A stretch of DNA of 64,000 nt, taken from contig NZ_JOMG01000002.1 of the NCBI RefSeq assembly GCF_000711225.1, positions 2,368,501 to 2,432,500 of the forward strand. Direction: 5' to 3'. Made by a program: the position numbers and the translations under genes. This stretch comes from Pelobacter seleniigenes DSM 18267. GTDB taxonomy: Bacteria; Desulfobacterota; Desulfuromonadia; Desulfuromonadales; Geopsychrobacteraceae. Numbering within the stretch: the stretch's first letter is position 1; each line of letters opens with the position of its first letter. The notes under the pieces were generated by a model. The model saw only the letters and a program-made list of their open reading frames with translations. It was not told where the DNA came from and did no database searches. This document shows positions 44,140 through 51,667 of the stretch, one piece after another.

Positions 44140-45483
44140 ATGTTGAACAGCACCGAACTGGCAGAAGTCAAACATGCGCCGAGCGAACGGAGCAAAGCCC
44201 TGCTCCAGGAAAAATCAACCTATGTGGCTGCCGGCATCACCCATGCCGCGCCAATTTTTATCAAGGAAGCCAAAGGGGCGGTGATCGAGGATATCGACGG
44301 CAACCGCTACCTGGACTTTTATACCGGCATCGGCGTCACCACGGCCGGGCATTGCCCGGCACCGGTGGTCGCGGCGATCAAGGAGCAGGCCGACCGGCTG
44401 TTGCACTCCTGTTTCATGGTGAGCATGTACGAACCCTACGTCCAACTGGCCAAAAAGCTCACCGAAATCACCCCGGGCAGCCATCAGAAAAAAGCCATGT
44501 TCGTCAACAGCGGGGCCGAGGCGGTGGAGAACGCCATCAAGATCGCCCGGGCCTATACCGGCCGTCAGGGCGTGATCTGCTTCGAGTCCGGTTTTCACGG
44601 CCGCACTCTGCTGACCATGTCCCTGACCAGCAAAGTCAAGCCTTACAAACACGGCTTCGGCCCCTATGCCCCGGAAATCTACAAGGTGCCGTTCCCCAAC
44701 CTGTATCGCAGCCAGCTGCACACCACGCAGGAAGAAAGCTGCCAGGCTTATCTCGATTACTTCGAGCGCTTTTTCATCGCCGAGGTCGATCCGTCTCATA
44801 TCGCCGCCATCATCCTCGAACCGGTCCAGGGGGAAGGCGGGTTCAACATCCCGCCGCAGGGTTACTGGCAGGGGTTGCGGAAGATCTGTGACAAACACGG
44901 CATCGTGCTGATCGCCGACGAAGTCCAGACCGGTTTCACCCGGACTGGCAAGATGTTCGCGGTGGAGCACTTTGACGTGGTGCCGGACCTGATGACAGTC
45001 GCCAAGTCGATTGCTTCCGGCATGCCCCTGTCCGCAGTGGTCGGCCGCAGCGAGATCATGGACGCCCCCGGCGCCGGGCAGATCGGCGGCACCTATGGCG
45101 GTAACCCGGTGGCTTGCGCCGCCGCCCTGGCCACCATCGAGCTGCTGGAACGCGACAACCTGGCTGACAAGGCCATGGCACTGGGGGAGACCGTGGTCAC
45201 CCGGTTGCGGCAATTGCAGAAAAAATACCCCCGTATCGGGGATGTCAGAAATCTCGGGGCAATGATCGCCCTTGAGTTCGTCACCGACCCGCAGAGCCGG
45301 GAACCGGATAAAGCCACCGCCAGCGCCGTGATTGCCGAATGCGTCAAGCATGGCCTGCTGGTGATCGGTGCCGGTATCTACGGCAACGTACTCCGGTTGC
45401 TGCCGCCCCTGGTGGTGAGTGACGAACAGCTAGCGCAGGCGCTGCAGATTATTGAGGACGCCGTCGACGTCGTTCTGGGTTAG
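44140..45483 (+). CDS. gabT: GabT-type omega-amino acid:2-oxoglutarate aminotransferase
   Basis: A 447-residue class III PLP aminotransferase. AMFVNSGAEAVENAIKIAR, FHGRTLL, VLIADEVQTGFTRTGKMFA and the PLP-lysine segment TVAKSIASGMPLSAVVG are the 4-aminobutyrate aminotransferase motifs. It should move the amino group of GABA, 5-aminovalerate or beta-alanine to 2-oxoglutarate, leaving a semialdehyde for the neighbouring dehydrogenase. The ATG at 44140 follows GGAGG. It is the first gene after a sigma-54 promoter and leads into the Liv transporter genes, 110 bp downstream. Confidence 0.93.
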   Translation: MLNSTELAEVKHAPSERSKALLQEKSTYVAAGITHAAPIFIKEAKGAVIEDIDGNRYLDFYTGIGVTTAGHCPAPVVAAIKEQADRLLHSCFMVSMYEPYVQLAKKLTEITPGSHQKKAMFVNSGAEAVENAIKIARAYTGRQGVICFESGFHGRTLLTMSLTSKVKPYKHGFGPYAPEIYKVPFPNLYRSQLHTTQEESCQAYLDYFERFFIAEVDPSHIAAIILEPVQGEGGFNIPPQGYWQGLRKICDKHGIVLIADEVQTGFTRTGKMFAVEHFDVVPDLMTVAKSIASGMPLSAVVGRSEIMDAPGAGQIGGTYGGNPVACAAALATIELLERDNLADKAMALGETVVTRLRQLQKKYPRIGDVRNLGAMIALEFVTDPQSREPDKATASAVIAECVKHGLLVIGAGIYGNVLRLLPPLVVSDEQLAQALQIIEDAVDVVLG

Positions 45484-45593
45484 GTATCCGGAGGCGAGTC
45501 AGGATCGCTTCAGGACAGGCGTAGAGAGATCGGGAGCGTTTATCAGCGCCCTGATCAAACCACCAATCAATTCGCATGGAAAAAGGAGACCCT

Positions 45594-46829
45594 ATGAAGA
45601 TCGACAGAAAAATCATGCCCCTGCTGCTGACGGTGTTGCTGGTTGCGTTTCTGGGCACCGCCACGGCGGCCGAAACCATCCGTATCGGCAATATCATCCC
45701 CCTCTCCGGGCCCTCGGCCTCGGTCGGTATTCAGGGGAAAAAGGCCCGTGAGATGGCGGTGGCCGAAATCAATGAAGCGGGCGGCATCAAAGCCCTGGGC
45801 GGCGCCAAGCTGGAACTCGACTTTGCCGATAGCAAAAGCGACCCGACCACCGGCGTGACCGAGGCCGAGCGGCTGATCAACAACGACAAGGTGGATCTGC
45901 TGACCGGTTGCTGGAACTCGGCGGTAACCTATCCGACCACCCAGGTCGCCGAGCGCTACGGCATCCCCTTTATCGTCCCGGTTTCGGTGCGTGACACCAT
46001 CACCGAGCGCGGCTTCAAGAACGTCTTTCGGATTGCGGCTAAGGATTCCTGGTGGGCGCGGGATCAGTTCAGTTTCCTGGCTGATATGGAAAAGGAATTC
46101 GGCACCTCGGTCAAGAAGGTCGCTTTTGTCTACGAGAACGGCGACTGGGGGACCGGTTTTGCCGAGCAGTGGCGGACCCTGGCGGAAAAAGCCGGTTACC
46201 AGGTGGTGCTGGACGAAGCCTATCCGAGCACCGCTTCGGATCTGACCCCGGTGGTCATCAAGCTTAAACGCGCCAAGCCGGATGTGGTGTTCATGACCTC
46301 CAACGCGGCTGACGCCATCCTGCTGACCAACACCATGGCGGAAATGAAGGTTAACGTGAAAGCCATCATTACCAGCGGTGGCGGCCATGCCGATCCGTCC
46401 TTTCTGGAAGCGGCCGGTCAGAATGCCGATTACATTTTCGATATCGTCGAATGGGAAGCCGACCTCAACCGGATCGGTCTGAAAGAGACCAATGCCAAGT
46501 TCAAATCCCTCTATGGTCACAATCTGACCGGTGAGGCGGTTGACGCCTATGCCGCCATGTATGTCATCAAGGACGCCCTGGAAAAAGCCGGCTCCACCGA
46601 CCCGGCCGCCCTGCGCAAAGCGTTGAGCGAAAACAAATTCTGTGACGGCAACCTGCAGATGTTGGCCTATGACTGCGTCGATTTCGACAGCACCGGCCAG
46701 AATAAAAACGCCAATCTGGTCATTGTGCAGATCCGCAAAACCGATCACGGCATGGACCGCATCACCGTCTGGCCAAAATCGGTGCGCCGGGCCGGCTACA
46801 CCCCGGTTTTCCCGCAGCCGGCCAAGTAA
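45594..46829 (+). CDS. Liv-type ABC transporter substrate-binding protein
   Basis: 411 residues with a signal peptide cleaved after VAFLGTATAA. The mature part begins ETIRIGNIIPLSGPSASVGIQGKKAREMAVAEINEAGG, the type I periplasmic-binding fold of the branched-chain/aliphatic amino acid family (LivJ-like). It delivers substrate to the LivHMGF complex encoded next. Given gabT, the ligand may be an omega-amino acid rather than leucine. ATG 45594 follows AAAGGAG. Confidence 0.93.
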   Translation: MKIDRKIMPLLLTVLLVAFLGTATAAETIRIGNIIPLSGPSASVGIQGKKAREMAVAEINEAGGIKALGGAKLELDFADSKSDPTTGVTEAERLINNDKVDLLTGCWNSAVTYPTTQVAERYGIPFIVPVSVRDTITERGFKNVFRIAAKDSWWARDQFSFLADMEKEFGTSVKKVAFVYENGDWGTGFAEQWRTLAEKAGYQVVLDEAYPSTASDLTPVVIKLKRAKPDVVFMTSNAADAILLTNTMAEMKVNVKAIITSGGGHADPSFLEAAGQNADYIFDIVEWEADLNRIGLKETNAKFKSLYGHNLTGEAVDAYAAMYVIKDALEKAGSTDPAALRKALSENKFCDGNLQMLAYDCVDFDSTGQNKNANLVIVQIRKTDHGMDRITVWPKSVRRAGYTPVFPQPAK

Positions 46830-46899
46830 TTGTTGAACCGCAACGCAGCTGCAGAAGGGACCGCGCTTTCTGCAGCTGCGCAAGATCAGGAGAAAACCA

Positions 46900-47784
46900 A
46901 TGATCGGCTATGTCGAATCCCTGCTTAACGGAATCCTGATGGGTTCAATTTACGGCCTGACCGCCGTCGGCCTGACACTGATTTTCGGGGTCATGAAGGT
47001 GGTCAACTTTGCCCATGGCTCCATCCTGATGGTGGGGATGTTTGCCGCGTATTTCTTTGTCACTTTGACCGGCGTCAACCCGTACCTGGCGTTGCCCGTG
47101 GTGGTGCCGCTGCTGTTTGTGTTCGGTTTCGCCATGCAGAAATTCATCATCAAGCCGATTTTCGAGGCGGAAAAGGATGTTCGTGAGCCGATCACGGTCA
47201 TTATCGTCACCACCGGGATCTGGTATGTCCTCGATAACCTCGCCCTGCTCCTGTTCGGTGCCCAGTTCCGCGTTGCCAAGACCTCGGTGACCGGGAAAAT
47301 GCTGGAGATTTTCGACATGTATTTTCTCTGGCCCAAGATCATCGGCGCCGGCATTACTCTGCTGCTCGGTCTTTACCTGTACTGGTTCCTCAAATATTCG
47401 CGGATGGGCAAGGCCGTTCGTGCCACCTCTCTGGATCGCGAGGCCGCGACCCTGATGGGGATCAAGCAGAATCGTATTTACAATATTGTCTTCGGCCTCG
47501 GTTGCGCCTGTTGCGGCGTTGCCGCCTGCGTGCTGGTGCCCTTTTACTATGTCTATCCGACGGTCGGGGTGCCCTTCGACATCAAGGCCTTCATCATTGT
47601 TGTGCTCGGCGGGCTTGGCAGTATTCCCGGTGCCATCCTCGGCGGGATCATTCTCGGAGTCATCGAGACCCTGGGCGCCCAGTTCATGGCGGCCACCTGG
47701 ACCGAAATGCTCATCTATGTCTTTTTCCTTCTGGTTCTGTTTGTCAAGCCGTCAGGACTGTTTGGATTGAAACAGGACTATTAA
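46900..47784 (+). CDS. livH: Liv-type ABC transporter permease LivH
   Basis: 294 residues with about eight membrane helices. IYGLTAVGLTLIFGVMKVVNFAHGSILMVG at the N-terminus and GGLGSIPGAILGGIILGVIETLG near the C-terminus are the LivH signatures. First membrane subunit of the importer; it lies 70 bp after the binding-protein gene and 12 bp before livM. The start has AGGAG. Confidence 0.95.
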   Translation: MIGYVESLLNGILMGSIYGLTAVGLTLIFGVMKVVNFAHGSILMVGMFAAYFFVTLTGVNPYLALPVVVPLLFVFGFAMQKFIIKPIFEAEKDVREPITVIIVTTGIWYVLDNLALLLFGAQFRVAKTSVTGKMLEIFDMYFLWPKIIGAGITLLLGLYLYWFLKYSRMGKAVRATSLDREAATLMGIKQNRIYNIVFGLGCACCGVAACVLVPFYYVYPTVGVPFDIKAFIIVVLGGLGSIPGAILGGIILGVIETLGAQFMAATWTEMLIYVFFLLVLFVKPSGLFGLKQDY

Positions 47785-47796
47785 GGGGACGTACCA

Positions 47797-48849
47797 ATGA
47801 AACTGCTTACAGACCAGTCACCATTCCATAAAATAGCGACCCTGCTGATTATCGCCGGCCTGCTGGCCCTGCCGCTGGTGGTCAGTAATCCGTCGGTGAT
47901 GCAGATCTTTATCCTGATCATCTTTTACGCCTACCTGACCTCATGCTGGAACTTTGTCGGCGGGTTTGCCGGGGTGCTGCCGTTGGGGCACTCGGCCTTT
48001 GTCGGGATCGGCGCCTACACTTCGACCACCCTCTACCTGACCTATGGGGTCAGCCCCTGGTTCGGTATGCTGGTCGGCGGGGTGCTGGCGGCGATCATGG
48101 GGATTCTCATCGGTCTGCCGACTCTCAAGTTGCGCGGCGCCTACTTTGCCCTGGCGACCATCGCCTTTGGTGAAGCGACTCGGGTGCTGGTGGAAAACGT
48201 CGAGAAGATCGGGCCTTTCGAAATCCGCGGGCCGAAAGGGTTGCTCATCAACCTGGCCGGCAATTCCCTGGCGGATTTTCAGTTTTCGAGCAAAGCACCC
48301 TATTACTACATTATTCTGTTCATGCTGCTGCTGGTGCTGTTACTGACCTTCGTCATGATGAATTCCAAGGTCGGCTACTACCTGGCCGCCGGTGGCGAAG
48401 AGCCGGAAGCGGCCGAGGCCTTGGGGATCAAGGTGTCCAAATACAAACTGATCGCCATGGCGATCAGCTGCTTCCTGACCGCCCTGGGCGGAACCTTTTA
48501 CGCCCAACTGGTGCTGTACTTTTATCCCAAATCGATCCTCGGTCTCGATCTGTCCTATGAAATTGCCTTCATCGCTCTGATCGGCGGGCGTGGCACCATT
48601 CTTGGGCCGATCCTCGGCGCGTTGCTGCTGCGCCCGGTCGGGGAACTGACCCGGATCTATCTGTCCGATTCCCTGCCCGGGCTGCATCTGATTATCTTCG
48701 GACTGGTGCTGATCATTGTCATGCGCTATCAGCCCAAAGGCCTGGTGGAGCCGGTGTCACGTTGGTTCAACCGGCTGGCGAGGCGGGTTGACCAGGGGGA
48801 CAACAATCGCAAGCAAGAGGAGGACTGTCATGGCGTTGCTGACAGTTGA
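47797..48849 (+). CDS. livM: Liv-type ABC transporter permease LivM
   Basis: 350 residues with about nine membrane helices. GFAGVLPLGHSAFVGIGAYTS and ALIGGRGTILGPILGALLLRPVGE are LivM motifs. Second membrane subunit. The last 20 bp overlap livG, which implies coupled translation. Confidence 0.95.
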   Translation: MKLLTDQSPFHKIATLLIIAGLLALPLVVSNPSVMQIFILIIFYAYLTSCWNFVGGFAGVLPLGHSAFVGIGAYTSTTLYLTYGVSPWFGMLVGGVLAAIMGILIGLPTLKLRGAYFALATIAFGEATRVLVENVEKIGPFEIRGPKGLLINLAGNSLADFQFSSKAPYYYIILFMLLLVLLLTFVMMNSKVGYYLAAGGEEPEAAEALGIKVSKYKLIAMAISCFLTALGGTFYAQLVLYFYPKSILGLDLSYEIAFIALIGGRGTILGPILGALLLRPVGELTRIYLSDSLPGLHLIIFGLVLIIVMRYQPKGLVEPVSRWFNRLARRVDQGDNNRKQEEDCHGVADS

Positions 48850-49561
48850 AAAAGTGGTCAAACAGTTCGGCGGGCTGACCGCGGTCAATGCCGTCGACAT
48901 GTGCGTGGAAAAAAATCAAATCGTCGGGGTGATCGGACCCAACGGGGCCGGCAAAACCACCCTGTTCAACTGCATCGCCGGGGCTTTTCCGCTGACCAGC
49001 GGCAGCATCCTTTTTGAAGGGCAGGAGATGGCCGGCAAGAAACCCTATGAGATCTGTCAGCTGGGTATTACCCGGACCTTTCAGGTGGTGAAACCCTTTG
49101 CCTCGAAAACAGTACTCTATAACACCATGGTCGGTGCCTTCGCCAATACCAATGTTCTGGGCGAAGCCCGCTCCAAAGCGTTGGAGGTGCTGAAAATTCT
49201 TGATCTGTATGAAAAAAAGGATGTGGTTTCCAAAAACCTGACCCTTCCCGAACGGAAACGCCTGGAACTGGCCCGGGCTCTGGCCACCGAGCCGAAATTG
49301 CTGCTCCTTGATGAAGTCATGGCCGGGCTGCGGCCGTCGGAAGTGACCGAAATGCTGCCGGTGATCCGGCGCATCAACCAGGTCGGGGTCAGCATCATCA
49401 TTGTCGAGCACATCATGCAGGCGATCATGAATCTGTCCGAGCGGGTCTATGTCATCAACTTCGGCAAGAAGATCGCCGAAGGCACCCCCCATGAGGTCCT
49501 CGCCGATGCGGAGGTTGTCAAAGCATACCTTGGAGAGCAATATGTCGTTGATCAACATTAA
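48830..49561 (+). CDS. livG: Liv-type ABC transporter ATPase LivG
   Basis: 243 residues. Walker A is GPNGAGKTT, Walker B LLLLDEVMAGL, with the Q-loop in GITRTFQVV. The signature region reads LTLPERKRLELARAL, so the usual LSGGQ serine-glycine core is altered to LPERKR; LivG proteins commonly carry LSYGQQ-type variants, but this one lacks the glycines. ATG 48830 follows AGGAGG inside the end of livM. It overlaps livF by 20 bp. Confidence 0.94.
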   Translation: MALLTVEKVVKQFGGLTAVNAVDMCVEKNQIVGVIGPNGAGKTTLFNCIAGAFPLTSGSILFEGQEMAGKKPYEICQLGITRTFQVVKPFASKTVLYNTMVGAFANTNVLGEARSKALEVLKILDLYEKKDVVSKNLTLPERKRLELARALATEPKLLLLDEVMAGLRPSEVTEMLPVIRRINQVGVSIIIVEHIMQAIMNLSERVYVINFGKKIAEGTPHEVLADAEVVKAYLGEQYVVDQH

Positions 49562-50255
49562 CAATATCAGTGTCGGCTATGGCGAAATCCAGGTGCTGTT
49601 CGATGTTTCGCTGGAGGTGCGGGAAGGGGAGATCCTGAGTATTGTCGGTGCCAACGGCGCCGGTAAGTCGACCCTGCTCAAAACCATCTCCGGGCTGCTG
49701 ACTCCAAGCCAAGGGGAAATTGTTTTTGCCGGGGAGACGATTTCGCGCCAACCCGCTGACGAGATCGTTGGAAAAGGGCTGATTCATGTCCCGGAAGGAC
49801 GGCGCCTGTTTTCGCTGATGACCGTGCTGGAGAATCTGGAACTCGGTGCCTTCAGCCCCAACGCCCGCCACCGCTTTGAGCAGAACCTGACAGAGGTCTA
49901 TGCCCTGTTTCCCCGCCTGGCCGAACGGAAAACCCAGTTGGCCGGGACCCTGTCCGGGGGGGAACAGCAGATGGTCGCCATCGGCCGGGGGATCATGGCC
50001 CAACCGAAGGTGATGATGCTCGACGAACCTTCCCTGGGCTTGGCACCGGTGTTGAAAAAAGATATTTTCGCGGCCATCAGGAAGATCGCCAGGGAATACG
50101 GGGTCACCATAATCCTGGTGGAGCAGGATCTGATCAACTCCATGGCGATCAGCGATCGGGCTTACGTGATGGAGCAGGGGCAAATTGTCCTTGAAGGGAG
50201 CAGCGGTGATCTGCTCAATGATCCCCATGTCAAGGCGGCCTATCTGGGCGTCTGA
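49542..50255 (+). CDS. livF: Liv-type ABC transporter ATPase LivF
   Basis: 237 residues. Walker A GANGAGKST, signature LSGGEQQMVAIGRGI and Walker B VMMLDEPSLGLAP are complete. It is the second ATPase of the importer and has an intact signature, so it can compensate the atypical one in LivG. ATG 49542 follows GGAGAG within the end of livG. No strong terminator was seen downstream. Confidence 0.95.
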   Translation: MSLININNISVGYGEIQVLFDVSLEVREGEILSIVGANGAGKSTLLKTISGLLTPSQGEIVFAGETISRQPADEIVGKGLIHVPEGRRLFSLMTVLENLELGAFSPNARHRFEQNLTEVYALFPRLAERKTQLAGTLSGGEQQMVAIGRGIMAQPKVMMLDEPSLGLAPVLKKDIFAAIRKIAREYGVTIILVEQDLINSMAISDRAYVMEQGQIVLEGSSGDLLNDPHVKAAYLGV

Positions 50256-50548
50256 ATCTTTTTGCCGTTGCCGTGGGAAAGTCAGCAACAATCGGCTTTT
50301 CTACGGTAACGGGCAGCGAACAACCCCGCTGTTCAGCCTCTTCTTCCGTCCGCCACGCTCCGTTCTGCCTGACCACCACTCCTTTTTAAACTCCGGATCT
50401 GGGTGTTCTGGCAGCCCCTTATGAACAGTTGGAACACTACGGTTCCGGGCTGTTTGATGTTTCCTTTGTCTCTTTCCCCCCTTTTGTGAGACAATTCCAC
50501 AAATTTTTAACATCTTTTTATCAGTACCCCTGCCTGTGAGGTGATCTC

Positions 50549-51664
50549 ATGAAAGCAGCCGCGTTTCTGACTTTGATCGTAGGGGCGGTGAGCCTGTTTC
50601 TGCTGCCTTCATGTGAGCGGAAGGAGCCGATCAAGATCGGTTTTATCGGGGGGCTTTCCGGCCGGGTTGCCGATTTGGGTGTCGGTGGCCGCAACGGCGT
50701 TCAACTGGCGGTGGAGAAGGTCAATGCGGGAGGAGGTATTGGCGGCAGATTGATTGAGCTGGTGGTGAAAGATGATCAGCAGAATCCAGCGACGGCGAGG
50801 CAGGCTGTCACCGATTTGCTCGACCAAAAGGTCGAACTGATCATCGGCCCGATGACCAGCGCCATGGCCATGGCGGTCTTGCCGCAGATAAACAAGGCCC
50901 GGACAGTCCTGCTCAGCCCCACGGTGACCACGACGGAGCTGTTCGGGATCGATGATTTTTTTGTGCGGGTGACCGCCACCACCCGGGAGTATGCCGCGAA
51001 AAGTGCCCGCTACCAGTTTCAGCAGCGAGGGGCCAAGACGGTCGCGGCCATTTATGACCGCAGCAATCTTGCTTACACGGCAAGCTGGCTGGACGATTTT
51101 CGGACGACGTTTGAAGGCCTGGGCGGCAAGCTGGTCGATATCCGGCCCTTTGACTCGGGGCAGGACACGGTTTTTTTACCGTTGGCGAAGGATCTGGTGA
51201 CTGCTAACGCCGATCTGGTGCTGATTATCGCCAATGCCATGGATGCCGCGCTGATCTGCCAGCAGGTGAATAAGCTCGCTCCTGGCCAGAAAATCGCCAT
51301 GTCCGAGTGGGCTTCGACGGAACGTTTTATCGAACTGGCGGGCAAAGCTTCCGAAGACGTTGTGGTTTCCCAATTCATGGATACCACGGATCGTTCCCAG
51401 GCCTTTATTGATTTTCAGGCCGCCTATCTTGAGCGTTTCCACCACCCGATCGGTTTTGCCGCCCTTGCCGGGTATGATGCTGCCCAGGTGGCCCTTGCCG
51501 CCATCAAAGCGCGTGCTGACGGGGAATCTTTAAAAGATACCATCTTGAGAAAAAGACGGTTTCAAGGGGTTCAGCAAGAGTTTGAAATTGATCGTTTCGG
51601 AGATTCAGAACGGAAAGTCATTATTTCCGTGATCCGTAATTATCACTTTGCCAAGCTGGAGTAG
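50549..51664 (+). CDS. Periplasmic binding lipoprotein, Liv family, partner of hybrid kinase
   Basis: 371 residues. An N-terminal hydrophobic segment ends FLLPSCERKE, a lipobox with the cysteine at residue 22, so it should be membrane anchored. KIGFIGGLSGRVADLGVGGRNGVQLAVEKVNAGGGIGGR is the Liv-type binding fold. There is no permease or ATPase after it; instead the hybrid kinase starts 3 bp after the stop. This suggests a sensory rather than transport job, like the LuxP/LuxQ or TorT/TorS pairs. Confidence 0.88.
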   Translation: MKAAAFLTLIVGAVSLFLLPSCERKEPIKIGFIGGLSGRVADLGVGGRNGVQLAVEKVNAGGGIGGRLIELVVKDDQQNPATARQAVTDLLDQKVELIIGPMTSAMAMAVLPQINKARTVLLSPTVTTTELFGIDDFFVRVTATTREYAAKSARYQFQQRGAKTVAAIYDRSNLAYTASWLDDFRTTFEGLGGKLVDIRPFDSGQDTVFLPLAKDLVTANADLVLIIANAMDAALICQQVNKLAPGQKIAMSEWASTERFIELAGKASEDVVVSQFMDTTDRSQAFIDFQAAYLERFHHPIGFAALAGYDAAQVALAAIKARADGESLKDTILRKRRFQGVQQEFEIDRFGDSERKVIISVIRNYHFAKLE

Positions 51665-51667
51665 CCG

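Noticed and set aside
44215-45351. 378-codon minus-strand open frame opposite gabT
   Set aside because: Shadow frame; gabT carries all PLP-enzyme motifs.
45567-46883. 438-codon minus-strand open frame opposite the Liv binding protein
   Set aside because: Shadow of a well-supported gene; no start signal or family features.
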